Notes: a model not told the origin generated them from the letters alone. 64,000 bases of DNA from Campylobacter sp. RM5004 (GCF_022369455.1 NZ_CP059599.1:462409-526408); one strand, 5' to 3'; shown: positions 27,713-37,624, counted from the stretch's first letter. Translations and numbers: made by a program.

Positions 27713-28675
27713 GTGAAAAAAATCATAATTTTATTATTATCAATATCTTTATATGCCGATAACTTATTGCAACTTTATTTAAAAGATGGAATCAAAGCAG
27801 TTGAAGCAAAATTAGAATCTAGTTTAGCTGATGCAAGTTTTTGGAAAACACAATTACAAGGATTAGACTTAAAATACGGCTATTATAGTAATGATTCTAT
27901 GATAGTAGTTGTAGATAAAGATAAGCAAAAATTAGTTTTATTTGAGCAAAAAAATAATAAACTAACCCCAAAATTTGAGCAAAGCGTAATAACAGGCTTA
28001 ATGGGTAATAAAAACAAAGAAGGAGATTTAAAAACTCCAATAGGTTTTTATGAAGTATTAAACAAAATGGTTCCACCTGATACTTATTATGGGCCTTGGG
28101 CTTTTGTTTTAAATTATCCAAATTTATATGATAAAGTTCGTAAAAAAACTGGCTCAGGTATTTGGATACACGGCTTTCCACTTGAAGGCGATGTAAGATA
28201 TGATGCGTATAAAACAAAGGGCTGCGTTGTTATGACAAATGATGTGCTTCTTGATTTTGAAGCTATCGTAAAGACAAATAAAACCTATGTTTTAATAAAT
28301 GAAAAAGGCATAATGACTACAAATGCTGATGAAATAGCAACTCTTTTAGCTGATTTATTTGATTGGAAAAATGCTTGGACGAATAATGATGTTAATACAT
28401 ATTTAAGTTATTACAATGATGATTTTATTAAATACGATGGAGTTAAAATGGCTCAATTTAAAGAGCAAAAAAGAGCTATTTTTAGTAGAAATCAGCAAAA
28501 AACAATAAAGTTTAAAGATATAAATATAGCTCCATATCCTAATTTAGAGCAAAGAAAAATATTTAAAATTACATTTTATGAAAACTACGCAACATCAACA
28601 TATAATTTTAACGGAGAAAAAACTTTATATGTTGAATTGCTAAATAACAAAATGTCAATTTTAACGGAACAATAA
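27713..28675 (+). CDS. pgp2: Peptidoglycan LD-carboxypeptidase controlling cell shape (Pgp2/Csd6-like)
   Basis: 320 residues starting at GTG, six bases after AGGAGC. The signal peptide is short (IIILLLSISLYA). A YkuD (LD-transpeptidase fold) domain follows, with the active-site block IWIHGFP ... TKGCVVM holding the catalytic His and Cys. An NTF2-like domain (about residues 210-320, DWKNAWTNNDVNTYLSYY...) follows. This YkuD plus NTF2 arrangement and the length are those of C. jejuni Pgp2 and H. pylori Csd6, which trim tetrapeptides to tripeptides and are needed for helical shape. It shares one base with alr, linking two cell-wall genes. Confidence 0.9.
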   Translation: MKKIIILLLSISLYADNLLQLYLKDGIKAVEAKLESSLADASFWKTQLQGLDLKYGYYSNDSMIVVVDKDKQKLVLFEQKNNKLTPKFEQSVITGLMGNKNKEGDLKTPIGFYEVLNKMVPPDTYYGPWAFVLNYPNLYDKVRKKTGSGIWIHGFPLEGDVRYDAYKTKGCVVMTNDVLLDFEAIVKTNKTYVLINEKGIMTTNADEIATLLADLFDWKNAWTNNDVNTYLSYYNDDFIKYDGVKMAQFKEQKRAIFSRNQQKTIKFKDINIAPYPNLEQRKIFKITFYENYATSTYNFNGEKTLYVELLNNKMSILTEQ

Positions 28676-29664
28676 TGGCTTTTATTAAGATAAATAAAGA
28701 TAATTATTTTTATAATTTAAACGAATGCTTAAAAAGAGTTAAGGATATAAATAAGCTAATAATTATTCTAAAAGACAATGCTTACGGGCATGATATAAAT
28801 ATTATTAGTGATTTTGCATTAGAGTTTAATGTAACTTATGCAGCAGTAAAAAATCAAGAAGAAGCACAAAAAATCAAAGATAAATTTAAAAACATTTTAA
28901 TCCTTTCTCAAATCCCAAAATATTATGAAGCAAAAGATAATTATGTATTAGCAATAAACGATATAAATTATTTAAATTATGTAAAAAAGGGCGATAAAAT
29001 AGCCCTAAAATTAGATAGCGGAATGCATAGAAGTGGAATAAACACTCATAATCTTGAAGATGTTTTAAAGCTTATTAAAGATAAAAATCTTAAGCTAGTT
29101 TCAGCATTTACGCATTATTCAAGCCCAAATAATATAAAATTTCAAAAGCCAAATTATATAAAAATGAAAGAGTATTTAGAGCAAAATTATGATGAAGAAT
29201 TATTCTTTCATTCGGCAAATTCTAGCACCTTGTTTTTAGGCGAAAATGATATTGATGGTGCTGCTCGTGTTGGCTTAGCTCAATTTGGTTATTGTGATGT
29301 TAAGGCTAATTTAAAACCTGTTTTAAGCCTTTGGGCAGAAAAAATTAGCTCAAGAAAAATCCATAAAAATGATAGCATAGGATATGATGAGGTTTTTGTT
29401 AGTGATGATGAATTTGTGGCTGCTAATTATGATTTAGGTTATGCTGATGGTTTGCTTTATTATAAAGGCGAAGGTGAAGTTTATTTAGCTGATGATAAAA
29501 GCAAGATATTAGGCAAAATCTCAATGGATAGCTTTAGCACTTATGATTTAGAAGATGAAGTTTGTGTATTTGATAATGCTTTAAAATATGCAAATTATTT
29601 TAATACAAATCCTTATGAAGCCTTAGTTAGATTAAATCCAAATATTAAAAAAATCATAGTTTGA
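28675..29664 (+). CDS. alr: Alanine racemase
   Basis: 329 residues, somewhat short for the family (about 360). The PLP lysine is Lys33 in ILKDNAYGHD. KLDSGMHRSGI and the second catalytic tyrosine region (SIGYDEVF, about residues 235-242) are present, as is the C-terminal beta domain with GKISMDSFSTYDL. It supplies D-alanine for peptidoglycan in the cytoplasm. It overlaps the LD-carboxypeptidase gene by one base (TAATG). The spacer after it holds a MITE-like repeat element. Confidence 0.92.
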   Translation: MAFIKINKDNYFYNLNECLKRVKDINKLIIILKDNAYGHDINIISDFALEFNVTYAAVKNQEEAQKIKDKFKNILILSQIPKYYEAKDNYVLAINDINYLNYVKKGDKIALKLDSGMHRSGINTHNLEDVLKLIKDKNLKLVSAFTHYSSPNNIKFQKPNYIKMKEYLEQNYDEELFFHSANSSTLFLGENDIDGAARVGLAQFGYCDVKANLKPVLSLWAEKISSRKIHKNDSIGYDEVFVSDDEFVAANYDLGYADGLLYYKGEGEVYLADDKSKILGKISMDSFSTYDLEDEVCVFDNALKYANYFNTNPYEALVRLNPNIKKIIV

Positions 29665-29981
29665 TTAGGAATTTAATTTCTTATTTCGTAATTCTTTTAA
29701 TTTTTAATGTAATTTCTAAATAAATTTAAAGGAATTTGAAATAGGAATTTCATTTTTAGAAAAAAGCTTTTTTGGAACTTTTATTTTTTTAAGGGGAAAG
29801 GATAGGGAAAATTTTAGGGTATTTTCCATTATCTCTTTTTAAACTTTTTAATGCTAATTGAACGAAATTTTGCCTAACAACCTTTTTTTATTTCATTTAC
29901 AAAAAAGCTAAATGAGTTTTAAAGGTAATTTTCTTTATTTTTTGTAATTCCTATTTTAAATTCTTTAAAAGATATAAGTGT
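29665..29981. repeat. Convergent spacer with a second MITE-like repeat element
   Basis: No gene is present. A forward copy of the dispersed repeat at 29732-29751 and a reverse copy at 29946-29963 bound a 232-base piece. Inside, the order of blocks is the same as in 3203-3479: CATTT..., an AAAAAAGCTTTTTT block, a T-run, then AAGGGGAA with G-runs and later the complementary TTTTCC...CTTTTT arm. A further variant copy with a CGTAATTC ending lies at about 29673-29697. The spacer sits between two convergent genes, as does the first element. Confidence 0.65.
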
Positions 29982-30998
29982 TTATTTATCTTTTAATTCT
30001 CCTTTTTTATACATTGGTTGAAATTTATTAACAATAACATTAAGCATTCTGTATCTTATTTCCTTATCTTCTGGGCAATATTTATGTAAAGCATATAAAT
30101 AATTAACCGAACCATCATAGATATTCTTTATATATACATTACTTTTATCTGTAAATAAAATAGCTTTTTTAAAGTATTCATTAATTTTTATTGTATCTGT
30201 AGCATTACAAATATAATCAGGTAAAGGTATATTAGTAACATCTATTTTTGAAGTTCCATCGTAGTAATTGTTTTCACTATAATATTTAAATGCCGAAGTG
30301 CTTAAGGCATTGATGATTACTTCTAGATATAATGCGTAATTAAATTTTTTCTCTGCTTGATATGTATAGTATTTATTAAAAGCTATATTTAAAAGCTCAT
30401 AAATTTCACTTGCTTTATCATAATCTTTTATATAATACTCATATGACCTTTTATGTGGAGAATGAGACATGTATAGCATAACCAAACCAAGCATATTAGA
30501 TAGTCTATATTCTGTCATAATATCTACATCATAATAAATATTGCCATAAGGCACTCTTTTTATCATTTCATAGATTTCTTGATAATCATCGTAATTTAGC
30601 TTGTCTAACATACTATAATCTTGTGTTTTTTTAGTTAAACCATACATGCGTTTATAATACAAAACCCACCACATAACATCTTCAATACTATCATCTGGCA
30701 AGAGCTTTTTACCTTCATCATAATAATTTTTAGCTATATTTAAAAAAGGTCTTACAATAAAACTATCGTATTTAAAAACAATATTTAATGTATTTGCAAT
30801 ATCAATAAATAAATATCCGGTTAAAAACTTCTCACTTGCTTCTGGGTTTTTGCTATATTTTTGTGGATTAAACCCTAATAAATATGAACTCATAATTAAA
30901 ATATATAAAAGTGGAATTATTATAAAAATAATAAATAAAGCTTTATATAAAATCTTTTTAAAATTAAATTTAAAATTAATTATTTGATTTATATTCAT
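29982..30998 (-). CDS. Unknown protein with one N-terminal membrane anchor and a helical repeat-like body
   Basis: 338 residues. After a basic start, one strong membrane helix (ALFIIFIIIPLLYILIMSS, about 20-40) is followed by about 300 residues rich in Tyr, Asn and Lys with alternating helical segments, suggestive of TPR- or Sel1-like packing but without a clear motif. The body should face the periplasm. There is no signal for export beyond the anchor. I recognise no family. It is monocistronic, between two repeat-bearing spacers; codon use is ordinary for the window. Confidence 0.6.
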   Translation of the reverse strand: MNINQIINFKFNFKKILYKALFIIFIIIPLLYILIMSSYLLGFNPQKYSKNPEASEKFLTGYLFIDIANTLNIVFKYDSFIVRPFLNIAKNYYDEGKKLLPDDSIEDVMWWVLYYKRMYGLTKKTQDYSMLDKLNYDDYQEIYEMIKRVPYGNIYYDVDIMTEYRLSNMLGLVMLYMSHSPHKRSYEYYIKDYDKASEIYELLNIAFNKYYTYQAEKKFNYALYLEVIINALSTSAFKYYSENNYYDGTSKIDVTNIPLPDYICNATDTIKINEYFKKAILFTDKSNVYIKNIYDGSVNYLYALHKYCPEDKEIRYRMLNVIVNKFQPMYKKGELKDK

Positions 30999-31067
30999 AT
31001 TTAACCTTGTGAAAATAAGGTTTATTATAGCAATAAAACTAGAAATTATGTTTTAATAAATATTTGT

Positions 31068-31136
31068 AATTCCTATTTCGTAATTCTTTGAAAAAAATGT
31101 GGAATTTGAATTAGGAATTTAACCTAATTCAAATTC
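31068..31136. terminator. Triple repeat cluster forming the ppsA terminator
   Basis: A variant reverse copy at 31068-31086, a forward copy at 31102-31120 and a reverse copy at 31123-31136 are packed here. The last two make a perfect 14-bp stem with a 7-base loop. On the minus strand the hairpin directly follows the ppsA stop and is followed by CACATTTTTTT, so it fits an intrinsic terminator. Confidence 0.7.
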
Positions 31137-31139
31137 TTT

Positions 31140-33500
31140 TTACATACTCATTAAGCGTTTATATGTAGAAATCACACTATCAGGATTAAGCGACATTGAG
31201 CTTATTTCTTTTTGTTTTAGCCAAATTGCTAAATCTATATGATCGCTTGGACCTTGTCCGCAAATACCTACATATTTACCTGCTTTTTTGCATGCATTAA
31301 TCGCTCTTTCTATCATAAATAAAACAGCTTCATCTCTTTCATCAAAATCAGCTACTAAAATATCCATTCCACTATCTCTATCAAGCCCTAAAGTAAGCTG
31401 GGTTAAATCATTGCTTCCTATACTAAAGCCATCAAAAAATTCTAAAAACTCATCGCATAAAATAGCATTAGATGGAACTTCGCACATCATAATAACTCTC
31501 AAGCCTTTTTCTCCACGCTTTAAGCCGTTTTTTGCTAAGAGATTGATAACTGAGTTTGCTTGAGAAAGAGTTCTTACAAATGGCACCATAATTTCAATAT
31601 TTGTTAGACCCATTTCATCTCTTGCGATTTTTAAAGCTTCGCATTCAAGCTTAAAGCATTTAGCAAAATTAGGTGCTAAATATCTACTTGCACCTCTAAA
31701 TCCTAGCATAGGATTTTCTTCGTGCATTTCGTAAAGCTCTCCGCCTAATAATTTTCTATATTCATTAGTTTTAAAATCACTTAATCTAATAATCACAGGC
31801 TTAGGATAAAAAGCAGCTGCAATTGTAGCAATACCTTCAGCTAATTTTTCTACAAAAAAGCTTTTAGGATTTAAATAACCTTTCATAGCATTATCAATCT
31901 TAGCTCTTAATTCATTATCTATTTTGTCATAATCTAAAATAGCATTTGGATGAATTCCTATGTGATTATTTATAATAAACTCAAGTCTAGCAAGTCCTAC
32001 CCCATCATTTGGTATTTGAGCGAATTTAAAGGCTAGAGCAGGATTTCCTATATTCATCATAATTTTTACATCACAATTTTTAACTTCAATTTCTTCTTGC
32101 TCTTTTATTTCGTATTTTAAAGCGCCTTCATAAATCCTACCTTCATCTCCATGCACGCAACTTACACTTACAATTTCACCATTTTTTAATACGCTTGTAG
32201 CATTGCCAGTGCCAACAACTGCACCAATTCCTAATTCTCTTGCAATAATTGCCGCATGACAAGTCCTACCACCCCTATTTGTAACAATAGCTGCAGCCTT
32301 TTTCATTACAGGTTCCCAGTTTGGATCAGTCATATCAGTTACTATTACATCTCCATCATTTACTAGATTAATCTCGCTTATATCATTTATTACCTTAACT
32401 ACTCCGACACTTACTTTTTGACCTATTGCTCTACCTGTTATTAATACTTTTGATTCTTCTTTTAGCTCATAGCTTACATCTTTTTTCTTTTGTGATTGCA
32501 CGGTTTCAGGTCTTGCTTGTAAAATATAGATTTTATTATCTATTGCGTCAAGCCCCCATTCAATATCCATAGGTCTTTTATAGTGTTCTTCTATTATTAG
32601 AGCGTATTTTGCAAGTTCGTTTATTTGTTCATCGTTTAGGCTAAATCTATCTTGTAAGTGTTTTTCAACATCTACGACTTTTACAGCGTTTTCGCCTAAT
32701 TTTCTTTCTTCTTTAAACTCCATTTTTATAAGTTTTGAGCCGATTTTTTTTGAAATTATTGCTTTGCGACCCATTTTTAGGCAAGTTTTTGATACATAAA
32801 ATTCATCAGGATTTACAGCACCTTGCACTACACATTCGCCAAGACCATACGATGAAGTTATAAATACAACATCACTAAATCCACTCTCAGTATCTAAGCT
32901 AAACATAACACCAGAGCTACCCTTATCACTTCTTACCATTCTTTGAATACCTGCACTTAGTGCTACATCAAAATGAGAAAAGCCCTTATGAACTCTATAA
33001 GAAATCGCTCTATCATTATAAAGTGATGCAAAAACCAAACGGATTTTGTCTAATACATCATCAATTCCGCTTACATTTAAAAATGTTTCTTGCTGTCCAG
33101 CAAAAGAAGCATCAGGCAAATCTTCAGCCGTAGCAGATGAGCGAACGGCAAAAGTTCCTAAACCATCGCTATCTAATTCTTTATAAAACTTTTTGATTTG
33201 TTCTAAAAATAAAGGTTGAAAATTAGCTTTAGTTATTAAATTTCTAATCTTTTCTCCACTTTTTGCAAGGGCATTTAAATCATCAGGATTTAAGTTTTTA
33301 AGCTCATTATTAATAATCTCATCTAAATTATTATAAGCTAAAAAATCTTTAAAAGCTTTAGCAGTAGTTGCAAAGCCATCAGGCACACGAACACCACTTC
33401 CGCTAAGATTTGAAATCATTTCTCCTAAGCTAGCATTCTTGCCGCCAACAATTTCTACATCACTCATTCTAAGCTTAGAAAAAGCTATAACATATTCCAT
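31140..33500 (-). CDS. ppsA: Phosphoenolpyruvate synthase (pyruvate, water dikinase)
   Basis: The start is placed at ATG 33500 (786 residues), which has AAGGAGTGTGG upstream and matches the family's N-terminus; a start nine codons earlier lacks a site. The ATP-grasp domain is at the N-terminus (GGKNASLGEM, SSATAEDLPDASFAGQQ). The phosphorylated His lies in NRGGRTCHAAIIAREL in the middle. The TIM-barrel PEP domain ends with the catalytic Cys in GICGQGPSDH. It converts pyruvate, ATP and water to PEP, AMP and phosphate for gluconeogenesis. The gene is divergent from ppsR with about 54 bases between, so shared control is likely. Confidence 0.96.
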   Translation of the reverse strand: MEYVIAFSKLRMSDVEIVGGKNASLGEMISNLSGSGVRVPDGFATTAKAFKDFLAYNNLDEIINNELKNLNPDDLNALAKSGEKIRNLITKANFQPLFLEQIKKFYKELDSDGLGTFAVRSSATAEDLPDASFAGQQETFLNVSGIDDVLDKIRLVFASLYNDRAISYRVHKGFSHFDVALSAGIQRMVRSDKGSSGVMFSLDTESGFSDVVFITSSYGLGECVVQGAVNPDEFYVSKTCLKMGRKAIISKKIGSKLIKMEFKEERKLGENAVKVVDVEKHLQDRFSLNDEQINELAKYALIIEEHYKRPMDIEWGLDAIDNKIYILQARPETVQSQKKKDVSYELKEESKVLITGRAIGQKVSVGVVKVINDISEINLVNDGDVIVTDMTDPNWEPVMKKAAAIVTNRGGRTCHAAIIARELGIGAVVGTGNATSVLKNGEIVSVSCVHGDEGRIYEGALKYEIKEQEEIEVKNCDVKIMMNIGNPALAFKFAQIPNDGVGLARLEFIINNHIGIHPNAILDYDKIDNELRAKIDNAMKGYLNPKSFFVEKLAEGIATIAAAFYPKPVIIRLSDFKTNEYRKLLGGELYEMHEENPMLGFRGASRYLAPNFAKCFKLECEALKIARDEMGLTNIEIMVPFVRTLSQANSVINLLAKNGLKRGEKGLRVIMMCEVPSNAILCDEFLEFFDGFSIGSNDLTQLTLGLDRDSGMDILVADFDERDEAVLFMIERAINACKKAGKYVGICGQGPSDHIDLAIWLKQKEISSMSLNPDSVISTYKRLMSM

Positions 33501-33554
33501 AACCACACTCCTTTTTGTTAAAATCATTTTATTTTAACAAGTAAGGATAAGCTA

Positions 33555-34361
33555 ATGATAAAAAAGAAAATTGTATTTTTTATAAGTGATGGCACGGGAA
33601 TTACGGCTGAGACTTTTGCGCATTCGGTTTTAGCTCAATTTGAAGAAGAATACGAATTCGTTCAGATTAGAGAGCCTTTTATTAATACAGAAGAAAAAGC
33701 TTTAAAAGTAGCCGAAAAAATAAATGAATTAGCAATTAATGATATTCCTTTGGCATTTAGCACTTTAATAAATGAAAATATCGCAAAACATATTAAAAAC
33801 TCAAATTGTGTTTTTATAGATTTATTAGAGCCTTTTGTTAGCTTAATTTCAAATAAATTAAATGTAAAACCTAGCATTAGATATGGCTTATCGCATTCAA
33901 GTAATAAAAACTATCAAAATAGAATTGAAGCTATTAATTTTACTCTTGAGCATGATGATGGACAATTTGTATATGCCTTAGATAATGCTCAAATTATTTT
34001 AATAGGCGTTTCAAGGTCGGCAAAAACGCCAACTAGCCTTTATCTTGCTATGCAATATGGAATTAAGGTTGCAAATTATCCATTAACTCCTGATGATTTT
34101 AAGGCTTGTGCTTTGCCTAGTGCTTTGCTTCCTTATAAGCATAAATTATTTGGGCTTAGTATTGATGCTTATCGCTTAAGCGAGATTAGAAACGAAAGAA
34201 TGCCTAATTCAAATTATTCAAGCTTAATTAATTGTAAAAATGAAGTTAAAAACGCAGAATTTTTAATGAGAATAAACAATATTCCTTTTTTAAATATCAC
34301 AAATAAAAGTATAGAAGAAGTTACGACAACTTTGCTTGATATTTTTGATATACATAATTAA
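33555..34361 (+). CDS. ppsR: PEP synthase regulatory protein (bifunctional kinase/pyrophosphorylase)
   Basis: 268 residues of the DUF299 family. The opening FISDGTGITAETFAHSVLAQF and the nucleotide-binding GVSRSAKTPTSLYLA (about residues 152-166, a P-loop variant) are diagnostic. It inactivates PpsA by ADP-dependent phosphorylation of a threonine near the catalytic histidine and reactivates it by phosphorolysis. Being divergent to ppsA is the classic arrangement and separates it from the PPDK regulator branch. A dispersed-repeat hairpin follows the stop. Confidence 0.94.
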   Translation: MIKKKIVFFISDGTGITAETFAHSVLAQFEEEYEFVQIREPFINTEEKALKVAEKINELAINDIPLAFSTLINENIAKHIKNSNCVFIDLLEPFVSLISNKLNVKPSIRYGLSHSSNKNYQNRIEAINFTLEHDDGQFVYALDNAQIILIGVSRSAKTPTSLYLAMQYGIKVANYPLTPDDFKACALPSALLPYKHKLFGLSIDAYRLSEIRNERMPNSNYSSLINCKNEVKNAEFLMRINNIPFLNITNKSIEEVTTTLLDIFDIHN

Positions 34362-34381
34362 AGGCAAATGTTTAAAGTATT

Positions 34382-34428
34382 TTCCTAATTCAAATTCTTT
34401 AAAAAAATCTTGGAATTTGAATTAGGAA
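34382..34428. terminator. Dispersed-repeat inverted pair between convergent ppsR and HAD genes
   Basis: TTCCTAATTCAAATTC at 34382-34397 and GAATTTGAATTAGGAA at 34413-34428 are exact complements (16 bp, 15-base loop). It lies in a 73-base spacer between two converging genes, so it probably stops transcription from both sides. Confidence 0.65.
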
Positions 34429-34434
34429 TTAGGA

Positions 34435-35100
34435 TTATTTTAAAATATCTTGAACGCATTCAAGTGGGGTTTTAAATATTTTATCGCAGCTTTGCTTAAG
34501 TGTATTCATATCTGTATATTCAAATAAAGTTACATAAGCATTCACCCCAGCAGCCTTAGCAGCTTCAGTATCATTTAGTGTATCTCCTATCATATAGATT
34601 TTACTAAAATCAAATTCTTTTTTAAGCTCACTAATTTCAAGCATTTCAGAGCCTTTTAAGCGGCTAAGAGCTTTATATATTGGCTCAGGATTTGGCTTAC
34701 AATATTTAACTTCATCTCCGCCTACAACAACGCTAAAATCATCAAACATATCAAAATCTTTTAAAATTTCTTTAGCAAAATAAACAGATTTTGTAGTAAC
34801 TAATCCTACTTTTGCATGTTTGCTAGCTAGTTTTACAGCTTCTTTTGCACCTTCTAAAAGACTTGTTCCATCTTTATAATAAAGCTTATAATTTTGTCTA
34901 TATAATTTAACAATATCAGTTACCTTATCTTTTGAAACTCCAATTGTTTCAAACATTCCTTCAGTAGACATTCCTATTAAAGACTTAATATACTCATCGC
35001 TTAATTTAAAATCATAGCTTTCTAAAGCCTTTCTAAGACTTGTGATAATAGGTTGAGTTGAGTCAATTAAAGTTCCATCTAAATCAAAAAATATAATCAT
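34435..35100 (-). CDS. HAD-superfamily phosphatase (phosphoglycolate phosphatase-like)
   Basis: 221 residues. Motif I is FDLDGTLIDS at the N-terminus with the nucleophilic Asp. Motif II is the Thr in GLVTTKS, motif III the Lys in KYCKPNPEP, and motif IV is YMIGDTLNDTEAAKAAG. The cap is the small helical type of phosphoglycolate phosphatase (Gph). The substrate is not certain; sugar phosphates or phosphoglycolate are usual. Single gene with its own ribosome-binding site. Confidence 0.85.
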   Translation of the reverse strand: MIIFFDLDGTLIDSTQPIITSLRKALESYDFKLSDEYIKSLIGMSTEGMFETIGVSKDKVTDIVKLYRQNYKLYYKDGTSLLEGAKEAVKLASKHAKVGLVTTKSVYFAKEILKDFDMFDDFSVVVGGDEVKYCKPNPEPIYKALSRLKGSEMLEISELKKEFDFSKIYMIGDTLNDTEAAKAAGVNAYVTLFEYTDMNTLKQSCDKIFKTPLECVQDILK

Positions 35101-35213
35101 TTTACTTCCTTTTTTATTTTAAGCTTAGCAAATTAAAGCTAATTGTATTGACAAATTAAAAAAGAAAATATAAAATCTCACTTAATTGACTTTATCAACC
35201 ATTAGGAATATTT

Positions 35214-35612
35214 ATGTTTTTTAAGAAAATCACTTATGCAAACAGAAAAATAGTAAGTAAATTAAATGAAATTTTAAAGCCATTTAATGTAAATGCAACT
35301 GATTGGAGAGTATTTGCTTATCTTAGTTCTACTAAGAGTGCAAGTCTTAGTGAAATTTGTGAGTTTTATCAAATGGATAAAGCACTTGTTTCAAGGGTTT
35401 GCAAAAAACTTGAAAACCTTGAATATATTGAGTATTCAAGCTCAAGCGATAAAAGAGAAAAGATAATTTCACTTAGTTTAAAAGGCAAAGAATTATATTT
35501 TGATGCACATTTATTAATAAGCGAATATGAAAAGCAAGTTAGCATGGATTTAGATTATGCTGAATTTGGAATGTTTATAAATATACTTGATAAAATCAAT
35601 AAAAAATTATAA
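35214..35612 (+). CDS. MarR-family transcriptional regulator
   Basis: 132 residues with a winged helix-turn-helix centred on SLSEICEFYQMDKALVSRVCKKLENLEYIEY, a wing SSDKREKIISLSLKGKEL and flanking dimerisation helices. MarR proteins usually repress a neighbouring efflux or detoxification gene and release DNA on binding a small ligand. An MFS transporter gene starts 9 bases downstream, the expected target. No clear operator palindrome was found upstream. Confidence 0.88.
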   Translation: MFFKKITYANRKIVSKLNEILKPFNVNATDWRVFAYLSSTKSASLSEICEFYQMDKALVSRVCKKLENLEYIEYSSSSDKREKIISLSLKGKELYFDAHLLISEYEKQVSMDLDYAEFGMFINILDKINKKL

Positions 35613-35621
35613 GGAGTTTTC

Positions 35622-36872
35622 ATGGGATTATCCAAAAAGTATAATATTTGGAACAAGAACTTTATTTGTGTTTTTATTATCAATTTTGTAATTTGTTTAG
35701 TATTTTACATAAGCACCGTTGCAAGCACTGATTTTGCTAAAAGTGTTCTTAATTCTAGCACTTCAATGGCAGGACTTGCAAATGGTATTTTCGTAATTGG
35801 AGCTTTGCTTTCAAGGCTTTATTTTGGCTCAATTATTGATAATATAAACATAAAAAAAGTTATGATTATAAGCACATTGCTTTATTTTATACCTAATTTA
35901 TATTATTTGTTTTTATCAACTAATATTGAATTAATAGTAGCTAGATTTTTTGCAGGGATTTTTTATGGGATTTGCTCTTGTGCTTGCGGGGCTGCGGTTG
36001 CAAGACTTGTGCCTAGCAATAAAAGAGGTGTTGGAATAGGTTATTATGCAATTAGCGTGGTATTAAGCTCAGCAATAGGTCCATTTTTAGCTGTTTATTT
36101 GGTTGGTTTAAATAAGTTTGATTTATGTTTTATTATATCTTTATCTACTATATTTTTAGCCTTAATTTCAAGTATATTAATAAAGGTAAAGCGTTTTAAA
36201 AAGCATAATATTCATAATGTTAAAAAATCTTTTTCTATATTTAATTATATTGAAAAATCAGTTTTAGGTGTAGCTTATGTTGTGTTTTGCTTAGGTTTTA
36301 CTTATGGTGCGATATTAGCTTTTATAAGTTCATATTCAAAAGAGCTTGACTTAATCAAGGCTGGTTCGGTATTTTTTATTATTTATGCTTGTGTTTCGGT
36401 ATTTTCAAGACCGATTTCAGGAAAAGTATTTGATAAAATCGGTGCAAATTATGTAATAGTTCCATCTTTATTGTTTTTTGTTGCAAGTTTTGCGATATTA
36501 GCTTATGTTAATAATCCTTTTATGATGTATTTATCGGCTATTTTTTGTGCTTTAGGATATGGAAATGCAACTTCAAGCCTTCAATCACTTGCAATAAAAT
36601 TAGCACCTAAGAAGAAATTGGGTCTTGCTAATTCAACCTTTTTTATAGCCTTAGATGTTGGTATGGGAGTAAGTCCATATTTATTAGGTTTAATTGAGCC
36701 AAAATACGGACATTCAAACATTTATATGATTTGTGCTTTAATTATTTTGTTTTCTTTAATATTGTATTATGCTCTAGTCATTAGAAAATCAAAGAATTTT
36801 CAAAAAGATTTAAAAGATTATGAAGATAATTTTTTAGAAAAAAATCATTCAGAAATTATTATTAAAGATTAG
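35622..36872 (+). CDS. MFS transporter (probable drug/metabolite efflux)
   Basis: 416 residues, 12 membrane segments. The loop 2-3 motif of the family is present as SRLYFGSIIDNINIKKVMI (about residues 65-83), and its counterpart in the second half is SRPISGKVFDKIGANYVI. GIGYYAISVVLSSAIGPFLAVYL is the antiporter-type motif C region, which favours export by proton exchange. It is coupled to a MarR regulator upstream and separated from fabG by 8 bases. Confidence 0.88.
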   Translation: MGLSKKYNIWNKNFICVFIINFVICLVFYISTVASTDFAKSVLNSSTSMAGLANGIFVIGALLSRLYFGSIIDNINIKKVMIISTLLYFIPNLYYLFLSTNIELIVARFFAGIFYGICSCACGAAVARLVPSNKRGVGIGYYAISVVLSSAIGPFLAVYLVGLNKFDLCFIISLSTIFLALISSILIKVKRFKKHNIHNVKKSFSIFNYIEKSVLGVAYVVFCLGFTYGAILAFISSYSKELDLIKAGSVFFIIYACVSVFSRPISGKVFDKIGANYVIVPSLLFFVASFAILAYVNNPFMMYLSAIFCALGYGNATSSLQSLAIKLAPKKKLGLANSTFFIALDVGMGVSPYLLGLIEPKYGHSNIYMICALIILFSLILYYALVIRKSKNFQKDLKDYEDNFLEKNHSEIIIKD

Positions 36873-36880
36873 GAGAAAAT

Positions 36881-37624
36881 ATGCAATTTAGTGGAAAAAA
36901 CGTATTAATTACAGGTGCATCAAAAGGAATTGGTGCTGAAATTGCTAGAGTTTTAGCTGGTTTTGGTCTAAAAGTATGGATAAACTATCGCTCAAAACCA
37001 GAACTTGCAGAGAATTTAAAATCGGAAATTGAACAAAACGGCGGTAAAGCTGCGATTATTTGTTTTGATGCAAGTGATGACGCTGCATTTAGTGATGCTA
37101 TAAAAACAATTGTTGATTGCGATGGAGAATTAAGCTATTTAGTAAATAACGCAGGAATTACTAAAGATAAATTAGTATTAAGAATGAGCGAAGAAGACTT
37201 TAACGATGTTATTAAAGCTAATTTAAACTCAACTTTTATAGGTTGTAAAGAAGCGTTTAAAGTAATGAGTAAAAAACGCTTTGGCTCGGTTGTAAATATT
37301 AGCTCAGTTGTTGGTGAAATGGGTAATGCAGGTCAAGTAAATTACTCAGCTAGTAAAGGTGGCGTTATTGCTATGACAAAATCTTATGCAAAAGAATGTG
37401 CTAGTAGAAACATTCGCTTTAATGCAATTACTCCAGGCTTTATTGAAAGCGATATGACTGATGTTTTAAGCGATGAAATCAAGCAAACTTATTATAAGGC
37501 AATTCCACTTGCAAGATTTGGAAAACCTAGCGAAGTTGCAAATGCAGTAGCGTTTTTATTAAGTGATTATTCAAGCTATATAACAGGCGAGATTTTAAAG
37601 GTTAATGGCGGAATGTATGTGTAA
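36881..37624 (+). CDS. fabG: 3-oxoacyl-ACP reductase
   Basis: 247 residues, a standard short-chain dehydrogenase. The NADPH loop is GASKGIGAEIA (about 11-21), the NNAG motif is present, the catalytic Ser is in NISSVVGE and the YxxxK pair is in VNYSASKGG. It reduces beta-ketoacyl-ACP in type II fatty-acid synthesis. It is followed by acpP, fabF and accA, the order seen in C. jejuni, but here the whole set sits behind marR and an MFS gene. Confidence 0.95.
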   Translation: MQFSGKNVLITGASKGIGAEIARVLAGFGLKVWINYRSKPELAENLKSEIEQNGGKAAIICFDASDDAAFSDAIKTIVDCDGELSYLVNNAGITKDKLVLRMSEEDFNDVIKANLNSTFIGCKEAFKVMSKKRFGSVVNISSVVGEMGNAGQVNYSASKGGVIAMTKSYAKECASRNIRFNAITPGFIESDMTDVLSDEIKQTYYKAIPLARFGKPSEVANAVAFLLSDYSSYITGEILKVNGGMYV

